NCBI RefSeq assembly: GCF_029218125.1
Contig: NZ_JARFXX010000007.1
Span: forward strand, 62,001 to 126,000
Length of the DNA stretch: 64,000 nucleotides
Source of the DNA: Oscillibacter faecalis_A
Lineage (GTDB): Bacteria > Bacillota > Clostridia > Oscillospirales > Oscillospiraceae
Direction: 5' to 3'
Below the pieces are notes generated by a model, which saw only the letters and a program-made list of their open reading frames with translations, was not told where the DNA came from and did not search any database. Position numbers and translations under genes: made by a program. This document shows positions 42,768-51,846 of this stretch, in pieces (the first letter of the stretch is position 1; each line of letters begins with the position of its first letter).

Positions 42768-43790
42768 ATGGGCAGACGATGCCTGATCCTCGCGCTGACC
42801 GCGCTGCTGCTCACCGGCTGTGCCGGCTCCCCGGGCCAGTCTGCGGCGACGCTGGCCCCGGCGGAGAGCGACCGGGTCGTGATCTACACCTCTCATAAGG
42901 AGGAGGTTTACGGCCCCATTGTCAAGGAGTTTGAAGCCCGCACCGGCATCTGGGCCGAGGTGGTCACCGGCGGCACCAACGAGCTGCTTGCCCGCATCGC
43001 GGGCGAGGCGGACGCGCCGGTGTGCGACGTGATCTTCGGCGGCGGCGTGGAGAGCCTGACGGCCTATGAGCGCTACTTTCAGCCCTACGCCTGCGCCGAG
43101 GCGGACCTGATCCGCCCGGGCCTGCGCCCGGCGGACGACCTGTGGACGCCCTTTTCCTCCCTCCCCGTGGTGCTGATCTACAACACCAAGCTGGTCTCCC
43201 CCGGCGAGCTGACCGGGTGGGAGAGCCTGCTAAGCGGCCGGTGGTCCGGCTCCATCGCGCTGGCGGACCCCACTGTGTCCGGCTCCAGCTACACGGCGGC
43301 GGCCACCATGCTCTGCGCCCTCCCCGGCGATGACTGGGACCAGCTGGACCGCCTTGCCGTCCAGCTGGAGGGCCGGGTCCTGCCGGACTCCGGCGACGTG
43401 GTGGCCGCGGTGGCCGGCGGAAGCTGCCGCGTGGGCGTGACGCTGGAGGAGACCGCCCTGAAGCGTCAGGCTCAGGGAGCGGATATCGCCATCGTCTACC
43501 CCGAGGAGGGGACCAGCGCTGTGCCGGACGGCAGCGCCCTGATCGCTGGCGCACCCCATCCGGACAACGCCCGGGCCTTCCTGGACTTTGCCCAGAGCCG
43601 GGACGTGCAGGAGCTGGTGGTCAGCCAGTTCTCCCGCCGCAGCGTCCGCACGGACGTGTCCGACGGCGACGCACTGCCCCCTGCGGACGAGCTGGCGCTC
43701 ATCGACTATCCCGTCCGCTGGGCGGCGGAGCTGAAGGACGCCTTCTCCGCCCGCTGGCCGGAGCTTCTGCGGGAGGAGGCGCCGTCATGA
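42768..43790 (+). CDS. AfuA/FbpA-like binding lipoprotein linked to the sensor kinase
   Basis: A 340-aa solute-binding lipoprotein (lipobox LTGCA, Cys ~18) whose mature start VVIYTSHKEEVYGPIVKEFE is typical of FbpA/AfuA proteins; AfuA of Gammaproteobacteria binds hexose and heptose phosphates. Unlike the first binding protein it sits before the kinase and overlaps it by 4 bp (ATGA), so it probably presents ligand to the sensor rather than to the permease. Strong AAAGGAGG. The ligand is inferred from family and the neighbouring HAD enzymes. Confidence 0.88.
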   Translation: MGRRCLILALTALLLTGCAGSPGQSAATLAPAESDRVVIYTSHKEEVYGPIVKEFEARTGIWAEVVTGGTNELLARIAGEADAPVCDVIFGGGVESLTAYERYFQPYACAEADLIRPGLRPADDLWTPFSSLPVVLIYNTKLVSPGELTGWESLLSGRWSGSIALADPTVSGSSYTAAATMLCALPGDDWDQLDRLAVQLEGRVLPDSGDVVAAVAGGSCRVGVTLEETALKRQAQGADIAIVYPEEGTSAVPDGSALIAGAPHPDNARAFLDFAQSRDVQELVVSQFSRRSVRTDVSDGDALPPADELALIDYPVRWAAELKDAFSARWPELLREEAPS

Positions 43791-45472
43791 AAAACGCCTC
43801 CTTCCGCCAGAAGCTGCTCACCAGCTTTCTGGCCATCGGCATCCTGCCCCTGCTGATCTGCACGCTGCTGATGCTCAACATCTTCCGCCTTTCGCTGACC
43901 CGCAGCGCGGCGGACGCCGCCGAGACGCAGCTTGACGCCATGTCCGGCGAGCTGAGCGGGCTGTTGTCCGACTGCGAGACCGTCATGGAAAAGCTCTGCG
44001 CCGAGCCGGCGGTGGCGGCGGCGCTGGACCGCTCCGAGCTGGACGAGCAGCGCGTCTACTCCGTTTTGTACCGCGCGGCCGCGCCGGTCCTCGGCGGGGC
44101 CAGTCTCTCCGTTTATGGCGCGGACGGCCGCCAGCTCTACTCCACCTCCAGCCAGCCCGCCTCCGGCTCCCTCTCCCCCCGCTGGGGGCTGCTGGCCGCG
44201 GCGGCGGACGGCGGCGTGGTCTACCGCGGCGCATCGTCCAAAAGCTCCGCCTGCATTCAGGCGGCCTGCGCCGTCCGGCGGGGCAGCGTTCCGCTGGGAT
44301 ACGTGGTGGCGGACGTCACCGCCGCCCAGCTCACCGCGCTTTTCGACGGGCAGTACACCGCCACCAGCCGCCTTCTGCTGCTGGACCCCTTCTGGGATCA
44401 GGTGTACGCCTCGTCCGACCTCCCCGCCAAGACGCTGGCCGCCCGCCTGCGCAGCCAGCTTCTGGCCGGACAGGCCCTCTCCGACAGCCACGGCGCTTAT
44501 GATTACTTCGTCCGGCAGGAGCCGCGCTCCGGCTTCTGTCTGGTGCTCCAGCAGCCCAAGCCCATGACCGAGGGCACCGCCGAACTGATGTATCTGGTGG
44601 CGGGGCTTTCCCTGCTGCTGTGCCTGGGGCTGTGCGTGCTGGCGTCCATGCGCTTCAGCCGCCAGCTCTTTGAGCCGATCCGCGCCCTCAACAGCGCCAT
44701 GCGCGAGGTGGAGGAGGGCAACCTGAACGTCCAGCTGGACAACCGCCGCATCGACGAGATGGGCCAGCTCTCCGGTCGGTTCAACCGGATGGCCCAGCGC
44801 CTGCGGCAGAATCTGAAGGACTCCCTGCGCCAGCAGCGGGAGCTGAACGAGGCTCAGATCCGCATGATGCAGGCCCAGCTCAACCCCCACTTCCTGTACA
44901 ACACGCTGGACACCATCAAGTGGATGGGCAAGATCCATCAGGCCCCGGAGATCGCCACCATCTCCGCCGACCTTGCCGACATCCTGCGCAGCAGCATCTC
45001 CGCCGATGAGCTGGTCCCTCTGCGGCAGGAGCTGCGCCTTGTGGAGCGATACGTGGAGATCCAGAACATCCGCTTTTCCGGCGCGTTCGCCCTGACGGTG
45101 GAGGTGGACGAGCCGCTGCGGGACGTGCCGGTGCCGAAGCTGATGCTCCAGCCGCTGGTGGAAAACGCCATTCTGCACGGCTTCCGGGACCGCTCCGGCG
45201 GCGAGATCCGCATCAGCGCCTACCGCGCGGAGGAGGACCTGATCCTCACCGTCCGGGACAACGGCTGCGGCGTGCCGGAGGAGGTCCTGGCCCAGTACCG
45301 GGACGGCGCGCCTCGGCCCGGCGGGCACTTCGGCCTGCACAATGTGGACGCCATCCTGCGCATCCGGTACGGACCGGACCGGGGCGTCCGCTTCGTCCCC
45401 GTGCAGGGCGAGGGCGCGTGCATCCGCATCACACTTCCGGTTTTCAGGAAAGGAGAGGAACCGCCATGCTGA
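43787..45472 (+). CDS. sensor histidine kinase, YesM type
   Basis: A 561-aa membrane kinase: TM helix at ~10-35, extracellular sensing domain to ~270, second TM (LMYLVAGLSLLLCLGLCVLA), HAMP domain, then the His_kinase domain with QLNPHFLYNTLD (phosphoacceptor H368), and an ATPase domain with N-box VENAILHG and G-box DNGCG. It couples to the AraC-type response regulator that overlaps its end by 7 bp. Likely senses the ligand of the upstream binding protein and controls the ABC operon. Confidence 0.94.
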   Translation: MKNASFRQKLLTSFLAIGILPLLICTLLMLNIFRLSLTRSAADAAETQLDAMSGELSGLLSDCETVMEKLCAEPAVAAALDRSELDEQRVYSVLYRAAAPVLGGASLSVYGADGRQLYSTSSQPASGSLSPRWGLLAAAADGGVVYRGASSKSSACIQAACAVRRGSVPLGYVVADVTAAQLTALFDGQYTATSRLLLLDPFWDQVYASSDLPAKTLAARLRSQLLAGQALSDSHGAYDYFVRQEPRSGFCLVLQQPKPMTEGTAELMYLVAGLSLLLCLGLCVLASMRFSRQLFEPIRALNSAMREVEEGNLNVQLDNRRIDEMGQLSGRFNRMAQRLRQNLKDSLRQQRELNEAQIRMMQAQLNPHFLYNTLDTIKWMGKIHQAPEIATISADLADILRSSISADELVPLRQELRLVERYVEIQNIRFSGAFALTVEVDEPLRDVPVPKLMLQPLVENAILHGFRDRSGGEIRISAYRAEEDLILTVRDNGCGVPEEVLAQYRDGAPRPGGHFGLHNVDAILRIRYGPDRGVRFVPVQGEGACIRITLPVFRKGEEPPC

Positions 45473-46218
45473 AGGTCGTCGTCGTGGAGGACGAGGAGCT
45501 GGTCCGCAAGGGCATCGTGCTGACGGTGGACTGGGCCGGGGCGGGCTGCGCCGTGGTGGGCGAGGCCGCCAACGGCGAGGAGGGGCTGGAGGTCATCCGC
45601 CGCTACCGCCCGGACCTGATCGTCACCGACATCCGCATGCCCAAGCTGGACGGCATCGAGATGCTCCGCCGCCTGCGGGAGGAGGGGAACCGGGCCCACG
45701 TGGTCTTTCTCACCGCGTACAGCGACTTTTCCTACGCCCAGTCGGCGCTGAAGCTGGGCGCTGCGGACTACCTGCTCAAGCCCTTTCACGACGGGGAGCT
45801 GGAGGAGACCATCGCCCGCATCCGCAGCCGCGCCCAGGCCGCAGCCCCGGCGGCTTCCGCCGCCCCGGTCCTGCCGGAGGGGCAGGGGCCGGAAAAGAGC
45901 AAATACGTCCGGGAGGCGCTGGCCTATCTTTCCGAGCATTACAACGACCCGGATATCAGCGTCTCGTCCGTGGCCCGCAGTCTGGGCGTCAGCGACGGGC
46001 ATCTGAGCCATGTTTTCAAGAAGGAGACGTCCTACACGCTCTCGGCCTATCTCACCAACTACCGGATGCACAAGGCCACGGAGCTTCTGCGGGACTGCCG
46101 CGTAAAGGTCTACGAGGTGGCGGAGTCCGTGGGCTACCGGGACATCGCCTATTTCAGCAGCGCGTTCAAAAAAAGCGTGGGGATGTCCCCATCGGAGTAT
46201 CAGAAGCGCTGCCAGTGA
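45466..46218 (+). CDS. response regulator with AraC-type DNA-binding domain, YesN type
   Basis: A 250-aa regulator. Receiver domain 1-120 with acidic pocket E8/D9/E10, phosphoacceptor D55 (VTDIRMPK), T/S switch in FLTAYSD and K105 (LLKPF). C-terminal AraC HTH pair from ~150 (VSSVARSLGVSDGHLSHVFK and VYEVAESVGYRDIAYFSSAF). ATG at 45466 follows AAAGGAGAGG. Partner of the kinase; expected target is the binding-protein promoter at 35.8-36.1 kb. Confidence 0.94.
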   Translation: MLKVVVVEDEELVRKGIVLTVDWAGAGCAVVGEAANGEEGLEVIRRYRPDLIVTDIRMPKLDGIEMLRRLREEGNRAHVVFLTAYSDFSYAQSALKLGAADYLLKPFHDGELEETIARIRSRAQAAAPAASAAPVLPEGQGPEKSKYVREALAYLSEHYNDPDISVSSVARSLGVSDGHLSHVFKKETSYTLSAYLTNYRMHKATELLRDCRVKVYEVAESVGYRDIAYFSSAFKKSVGMSPSEYQKRCQ

Positions 46219-46267
46219 CCGGCGGAGCGCCGCCGGGCCGACGCAAAGACGCAAAGGAGTGTTTTTC

Positions 46268-46673
46268 GTGGAGATCACCATTCGGAAGGCCGATGCCGCA
46301 GATCTGGACGCCGTGGTCCGGGTCTATGAGCACGTCCACGACGCAGAGGAGGCCGGCCCCGCGCAGGTGGGCTGGGTGCGGGGCGTGTACCCCGTGCGCT
46401 CCACCGCTGAGGCGGCGCTGGAGCGGGGCGACCTGTTCGTGGAGAAGGCGGACGGCGCCGTGGTGGGCACCGGCATCTTCAACCGGCTTCAGGCGGACAT
46501 TTACGCGGGCGCTCCGTGGCAGTACGACGCGCCGGATGACCAGATCATGGTCCTGCACACGCTGGCCGTCGATCCGCAGGCCGGAAAACGGGGCCTTGGC
46601 CGCGCCTTCGCCGCATTTTACGAGCAGTACGCCCGGGAGCATGGCTGCCGGTATCTGCACATCGACACCAACG
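46268..46673 (+). pseudogene. GNAT acetyltransferase, C-terminus cut
   Basis: A GNAT-fold protein (starts EITIRKADAADLDAVVRVYE; acetyl-CoA motif LAVDPQAGKRGLGRAF) that runs normally to YLHIDTNER and then enters unrelated sequence. The last strand and helix of the fold are missing, replaced by rhuM DNA from about 46674. Starts with GTG after AAAGGAG. Probably non-functional. Confidence 0.75.
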
Positions 46674-47452
46674 AGAGAACTGAAGCATTACACGCTTCAA
46701 ATGATCATCGCTGTTGGATTTAAGGTCAATAATCCCCGTGCGGTGTAGTTTCGCAAATGGGCGGGGCAGATCGTGAAAGACCATACCATCCAAGGCTGGA
46801 CCATGGATAAGGAACGTCTGAAAAAAGGACATATGTTCACAGATGAATACTTTGAGCGTCAGCTCCAGTACATCCGTGAAATCCGGCTGTCTGAGCGGAA
46901 ATTCGATCAAAAGGTCACGGATTTCTACGCTACAGCTTTCGACTACGACAAGGATGCAAGGACCACTCGTCTGTTTTTCCAGACCGTGCAGAACAAGCTG
47001 CATTATGCCGTTCATCGCCACACAGCGGCAGAGTTGATCGTGGAGCGGGCTGATGCGGCGAAAGAACACATGGGGCTGGCAACCTGGGAAAATGCACCAG
47101 ACGGAAAAATCGTAAAGGCTGATGTGACCGTAGCCAAGAACTATTTGAGCGAAAAGGAAATGTCATATCTGGAACGGATCGTGTCTCTCTATTTGGACTA
47201 TGCCGAGCTTCAGGCTGAACGCAAATTCCTATGAGTATGGAGGATTGGGCGAAGCGTCTGGACGGGTTCTTGGAGTTTAACGGAAACGAACTGCTGACGG
47301 GACCCGGTAAAATCAGCGCGGAGCAGGCAAAGCTTCATGCCGAAACAGAGTTTGAGAAATATCGAATTATTCAGGATCGACTCTACGAGAGCGACTTTGA
47401 TCGTTTCCTCATGTTGGAGCAGTCGGCGGAGAATTCTGTGTTGGAGAACTAA
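46674..47452 (+). pseudogene. rhuM-like gene, 5' truncated, with stop and frameshift
   Basis: Encodes the C-terminal two thirds of a RhuM-family protein: ELKHYTLQMIIAVGFKVN at the junction, NPRAV-stop-FRKWA with TAG at 46746-46748 in place of CAG, then FTDEYFERQLQYIREIRLSE and LYLDYAELQAE, and after a frameshift at ~47230 MEDWAKRLDGFLEFNGNELL. RhuM was named in Salmonella pathogenicity island 3; its biochemical role is not established. Three separate lesions show advanced decay. Confidence 0.82.
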
Positions 47453-47510
47453 CTCTTATTGATTACAGCGGCCCAAAATATGAATGGGCTATTACGCCTG
47501 TTTTGGCAAA

Positions 47511-47541
47511 GAGGTTGGTATCAAATTGTGATACCAACCTC
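47511..47541. terminator. perfect 13-bp hairpin
   Basis: GAGGTTGGTATCA, loop AATTG, TGATACCAACCTC. About 60 bp after the rhuM remnant. Confidence 0.7.
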
Positions 47542-47635
47542 CTGATGACTATATCGACTTTCGAAGAAACTGCGGTGTTATCTGTGGCGCAGAGTCGATG
47601 CGATTTGCGCAGGCGCTGTCTACACAAATCGCTGG

Positions 47636-47659
47636 TTGACCACAGTTTCACCACAGACA
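47636..47659 (+). repeat. arm-type sites of element C, right end
   Basis: TTGACCACA (47636-47644) and ACCACAGACA (47650-47659), 113 bp before the tRNA half, the same distance as in element B. Confidence 0.65.
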
Positions 47660-47771
47660 AGCGTGGAAACAACGGGGACTGCACTTCGAAAAAGTTCTGG
47701 AAACAACGTTATTCGGGACAAAAACGACTAAAAATAAACGGAAATTATTATAAAAAAACACCAAAAATCTC

Positions 47772-47816
47772 TTGGTAAGGATGAGGTCACCAGTTCGAAT
47801 CTGGTCAGCAGCTCCA
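47772..47816 (+). repeat. tRNA-Thr(GGU) 3' half, rightmost att site
   Basis: Same 45 bp as at 14243 and 26535. Beyond CCA the sequence differs from the other two copies, so this copy is probably joined to the original chromosomal flank. Confidence 0.92.
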
Positions 47817-47846
47817 AAATGTGTTGATGAAAGATGCAACGCTGAA

Positions 47847-47876
47847 AAACACCGCACGAAAGTGCGGTGTTTTCAC
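47847..47876 (+). terminator. probable native terminator of tRNA-Thr
   Basis: AAAACACCGCAC, loop GAAA, GTGCGGTGTTTT, about 30 bp after the CCA end. Confidence 0.8.
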
Positions 47877-48026
47877 ATATAACGCGCCACTTTTAGAATG
47901 AAAAAGTTGCAAAAACTCGATTTTTCAAGATTTCAGTTTTGCCCCGCGAGAGGCGACATTTTTAAGATGCGCCCTGCCAGATTTGTGGTCTGGTGTGGTT
48001 CGAACACCAAGGCTTAAAAACAAAGA

Positions 48027-48090
48027 AAACCAGCAGCCGCTGTATCCCTCGCCTCTCTTCTGGCGTGTGAGGCCGCGGCTTTTCCTATCA
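48027..48090. terminator. GC-rich hairpin in a gene-free stretch
   Basis: AGCCGC ... GCGGCTTTT with an inner CCTCGCC/GGCG..TGAGG stem. It is the only clear structure between the native tRNA terminator and the lipoprotein gene at 48260; no gene seen in 47877-48259. Confidence 0.5.
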
Positions 48091-48259
48091 GATGGGAGTT
48101 GGACACATAATCTGAAGTGGACTCCATAACCTAATTGGAAAGAAAACGTTATACTCGATATGGACTTTTCCTGCTGAGTCGGTTACCATATTAAGTGTTC
48201 CGCGCGGCAGGTTCAGCTTTGTCCTGCAAGAATCGATGAAAGGAAAGGCAAAATCAATT

Positions 48260-49180
48260 ATGAAACTGAAAAGAAATTCCCTGACCACGCTTCTGGTGGT
48301 CAGCTTCCTCCTCATGGCACTCTCAGGCTGCGGGCAGCAAGCCGAGCCAGATTCAGCGCAGCCGCCGCTGGAAACCGTAACGTACTCCAATCTGACGGAC
48401 GCGGACTCACGCAAGCTGCTCACCGAAGCGCTTGCAGATGCCAATGTGGATGAGACCCGAACGAAGCTGCTGCTGGACCGCGTGGATCAGTTCAATGCCA
48501 GCGTCAAGAGCGAATGGCTGACAGGCGGGTTTGAGAGCGCCACTCCCACCGAGACCAGATATGACCCCTATGAGATGCAAGATCTGTGGATGGAGAAGAA
48601 CGGCAGCTTCCCCGGCTATAACTGCCGGATCACGGCCTTCAGCCTATTCGGTGAGTTCGTCACCGCCGGAGTAGATCAGCCGGAAACACAGGGCGAGGAC
48701 TCCCTCTTTATGGATCTTGAAACGCTGGCCGCAGATCCCGCCGTTCTCTGCGGGGACAGCACATCCAAGTTCTGCGCATTGTTTGCACCGATAACTGCCG
48801 CAGATACCACGGAGGTGGCGGATCAGGTCAAAGCGCTTCAGGCGGGCTGGTCGGAGCGCGGTATTTCCTTTGAGGACAGTTCCGCCCGTCTGATCTCTGT
48901 TGTCCTCCATGACCGATTTTCGGATACGGACAATACGCTGTTCATCGGGCACGTGGGCGTATTACTGCCGGCAGAGGACGGAAGCCTGTACTTCATTGAA
49001 AAGGTGGCCTTTCAGGAGCCGTACCGCCTGGTGAAGATTCAGAACAGAACCGAACTGAGCGATTATCTGATGGAAAAATACGATACCGCATGGGGTCAGG
49101 ATACGACACGTCCCTTCATCATGGAAAATAATGAACTTATGGATGGATACCGCCCAAACCCGTTGGACAGTGCGTCATAA
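48260..49180 (+). CDS. DUF4300-like lipoprotein
   Basis: A 306-aa lipoprotein (signal MKLKRNSLTTLLVVSFLLMA, lipobox LSGCG) with the opening TYSNLTDADSRKLLTEAL and later YNCRITAFSLFGEFV seen in DUF4300 proteins, which occur in Firmicutes mobile elements. Surface-exposed; activity unknown. The ATG at 48260 is preceded by AGGAAAGG at a slightly long distance. It opens a zone of conjugative-element remnants. Confidence 0.75.
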   Translation: MKLKRNSLTTLLVVSFLLMALSGCGQQAEPDSAQPPLETVTYSNLTDADSRKLLTEALADANVDETRTKLLLDRVDQFNASVKSEWLTGGFESATPTETRYDPYEMQDLWMEKNGSFPGYNCRITAFSLFGEFVTAGVDQPETQGEDSLFMDLETLAADPAVLCGDSTSKFCALFAPITAADTTEVADQVKALQAGWSERGISFEDSSARLISVVLHDRFSDTDNTLFIGHVGVLLPAEDGSLYFIEKVAFQEPYRLVKIQNRTELSDYLMEKYDTAWGQDTTRPFIMENNELMDGYRPNPLDSAS

Positions 49181-49367
49181 GCAGCACATAAGGCAGGAGG
49201 TCTGCTTCTTCGGAAACAGACTTCCTGCTTCCTTTTATAACCCCACTGAGGCCTCTGTCGCGCCCCGTGTGGCCGACGTGACCGCTCCAGCGGACACGGA
49301 CACCCCCGACGAAGATAGCGCCGTGTAAGCCCACGTTAAAGCCAAAACAAAAAAACACGATTTAGGG

Positions 49368-49417
49368 AAAAGCCACCCAGGGCATCCGAATCTCTCGGAT
49401 GCCCTGGGTGGCTTTTT
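49368..49417. terminator. long perfect-stem terminator
   Basis: AAAAGCCACCCAGGGCATCC pairs with GGATGCCCTGGGTGGCTTTTT; over 20 bp of stem. It separates the 48.3-49.2 kb gene from the Toprim gene. A short open frame before it (ending TDTPDEDSAV at 49328) may be the tail of a lost gene. Confidence 0.9.
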
Positions 49418-49445
49418 GCGTTTCATCAGAAAGGAGGCACACATT

Positions 49446-50363
49446 ATGGCAAGCGAGATCAGAAATCGCTTCACAGACACAGAAATGCAGATCGCCAGAG
49501 AAACGGACCTGCCGGAGCTGCTCTCCCACCTCGGCTATCAGGTCAAGCGCGTGGGACGCTTCCATACTACCGCGGAAATGGACAGCCTGCGGATCAAGGA
49601 TCGGCGTACCTGGTTCCGGTATTCCCAGAATACCGGCGGGGATGCCATTACCTTCCTCCAGCAGTTTTGCGGAAAATCCTTTCCGGAAGCAGTGGAATAC
49701 CTGCTGACCTTCCATGGGAAAGCCAGAGACGCACCCGCTCCGCAGCCAAAGTCAATCAGCCAGAAGCAGGCGCTTTCCCTGCCACCCCGCAATGCGGATG
49801 ACAGAAGGGTTTTCGCCTATCTCCGTAAGCGGGGCATCGCTGCCCAGGTGATCCGACAGTTTCTGAATGCCGGTCTACTGTATGAGGATGCGGTACATCA
49901 CAACTGCGTCTTCGTCGGCAGGGATGAGTCCGGACAGGCGAAGTATGCGGGGCTGCGCGGCACCTATGATCTGGACGGTCCCGGATTTAAGGGAGACGCT
50001 CCCGGCAGTGACAAAAACACTGGCTTCTCCCTCCCACATGATCCGCGCTCAGATCTGGTGCTTGTCTTTGAAGCGCCCATCGATCTGATGAGCTACCTCA
50101 CGCTCCACAGAGACACAACCAACGCCGTAGCTCTGTGCGGGCTCTATGACGGCGCACTGCAGACCTATTTGCAGGCGCATCCGGAGATCCGCCGTATTGC
50201 GCTGTGTCTGGACGCGGACGAGCCTGGGCAGAAAGCCGCCCGGCAATTACAGGAAAAGTATCAGTTACAGGGGTATGCCGTTACCGTGGAGAAACCGCGC
50301 TGCGGCAAGGATTGGAACGAGTATCTGCAAAGAAAGATTTGCAGCTGGGAAAGGGGGCGATAG
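49446..50363 (+). CDS. DUF3991 / Toprim domain protein
   Basis: A 305-aa protein of ICE backbones. N-terminal part (LPELLSHLGYQVKRVG, then DSLRIKDRRTWFRYSQNTGG) resembles a CHC2-like primase finger region, followed by DUF3991 (~115-185) and a Toprim fold (LVFEAPIDLMSYLTL; CLDADEPGQKAARQL). Such proteins accompany conjugative transposon replication or transfer. ATG at 49446 follows AAAGGAGG. Its usual neighbours (relaxase, VirD4/VirB4 genes) are missing. Confidence 0.85.
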   Translation: MASEIRNRFTDTEMQIARETDLPELLSHLGYQVKRVGRFHTTAEMDSLRIKDRRTWFRYSQNTGGDAITFLQQFCGKSFPEAVEYLLTFHGKARDAPAPQPKSISQKQALSLPPRNADDRRVFAYLRKRGIAAQVIRQFLNAGLLYEDAVHHNCVFVGRDESGQAKYAGLRGTYDLDGPGFKGDAPGSDKNTGFSLPHDPRSDLVLVFEAPIDLMSYLTLHRDTTNAVALCGLYDGALQTYLQAHPEIRRIALCLDADEPGQKAARQLQEKYQLQGYAVTVEKPRCGKDWNEYLQRKICSWERGR

Positions 50364-50418
50364 CCAAAAGAACATCGTTTTCAACGCGGATAAAAAACAA
50401 AAAATATAAGGAGGACCT

Positions 50419-50820
50419 ATGAATCTGAAAAAGAACCATTATTCCCGCAGGGCGCTGGCACTGCTGCTGACGCTGGTCATGTGTGTGGGTATGATCCCCA
50501 CCGCCTTTGCCGCCCAGCAGAACAGTTACCACGACCCCGCCGAGCACTGGATGCAGGCGTCCGGCCGCACCAATGAGCTGGACGCCAACAGTGTTGTGAC
50601 CCGTGAGACCTTCAAGTGCGGTGAGTGCGGCAAAGCCACATCCTTTGAGGTGTTCCGCGTTCCCGAATATACCCGCAATGGCCAGCCAGCACTCAGCCGC
50701 AATGTGAAATATTCGGACGGCACGATGGTGGATGGCGTCGGTAAGGGTGATACCATGGACGGCATCCCCGGCAAGGACGCCACCTATACCGGATATCACT
50801 ATGGGGCTGCGAGTGGCTGA
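50419..50820 (+). pseudogene. truncated ICE surface protein
   Basis: Signal peptide (RRALALLLTLVMCVGMIPTA-FA) followed by the N-terminal ~100 residues of a large extracellular protein common in clostridial ICEs (YHDPAEHWMQASGRTNELDA, KYSDGTMVDG, DATYTGYH). Full-length relatives continue for many hundred residues with Ig-like and CxxC modules. Here the frame ends after GAASG, where the next, unrelated fragment begins at ~50800. Confidence 0.72.
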
Positions 50821-51750
50821 CTATGACGCTATGAATATGAAGCTGTTTCTGTTAGATAATAGCCTCTACTTCACTTGCCCTGAATTGACGGGCAATCATT
50901 TACTTGGCATCAACACGGAAACCTTATCACAGGATCTCCCGGATGCAAATATTGATGAAAGTGAAAACTTCAACTACTTCGAGGTGATCAGTGAGCATAC
51001 GGATGAGAACGGCAAATTTACGCTCTCTGCGGATACTCTGAAAGCGATGAAAGTGCTTATGATGCGATGTCTGACACCTCTACATGGGCAACGGCAGAAG
51101 AGACTGAGCTTACAGTTGCAGACATCAGCGGCAAGTGCAAGACCTACACGCTGACGATCCCGGCGGAAGAAGCACGTAACTTTTTGCTGAATATAATGAC
51201 CGCATTTTTCAATGACGATTACTGCTCCAATAAGACGGAATGCGTTCTTCTGAATCGGGAATACAACCGCCTGCTTGTGCTTGAAGAATCCCTTTCGAAT
51301 ATTGAAATGTTATGGGATGCACTTGCTGAAAAGAATATTCCTCTCGTTGATTTTGGCCGGTTAGTAGAAGAAAAAAAGGATGTATCCCCATATTTAAATG
51401 CGCTGGGCAGGATTGAAAGAAACTACTACAGCTCCATGCTGAGTGAAATCGAAACTGTGGAAAACCTCTCCGAAGAAGAGACAGGGATCGACATTACAAA
51501 AACAAGGCGGAAGATGAGATGGCTTGCGGTGATACTGCTGCTTGCGGATGTGGCAGCCTTCATTTTGGAAGCCAAACCCATGGCGTGCATTGCGTCCCTC
51601 GTGCTCTTAGTGCCTTATGGGGTGTACATTCATTATTATCCGCACATCTATGTGGAGAACAAGATAGAACAGGGGCAGGCAAAGATGATTAAATTGCCGA
51701 TCTCAGGCCCGGTTTTTGCGATTTTCCTGTTGATTGGATATTTGTCTTAA
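50801..51750 (+). pseudogene. membrane protein remnant with frameshift
   Basis: Two frames make one product: LYFTCPELTGNHLLGINTET ... GKFTLSADTLKAM, then after a shift at ~51045-51060 AYDAMSDTSTWATAEETEL ... to two or three TM helices near the end (WLAVILLLADVAAFIL, MACIASLVLLVPYGVYIHYY, VFAIFLLIGYLS). I do not recognise the family. The 5' part is fused to the truncated surface protein gene. Confidence 0.55.
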
Positions 51751-51846
51751 GTTTCCGAGGGTTTTTCTTTTTGCTGATTACAAAATTGAATGCCTGCCTC
51801 GTACCCTATTTTTCACGAAGCAGGTGGGCAAAAATGAATCAAAAAT

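Noticed and set aside
45342..46748. 468-codon frame across the response regulator and GNAT genes
   Set aside because: Shadow frame rich in Arg/Gly; only its last ~25 codons are real (rhuM remnant).
47985..48015. GGTTCGAACACC looks like a tRNA T arm
   Set aside because: The stem puts TTCGA two positions off, and no D arm, anticodon arm or acceptor partner is present.
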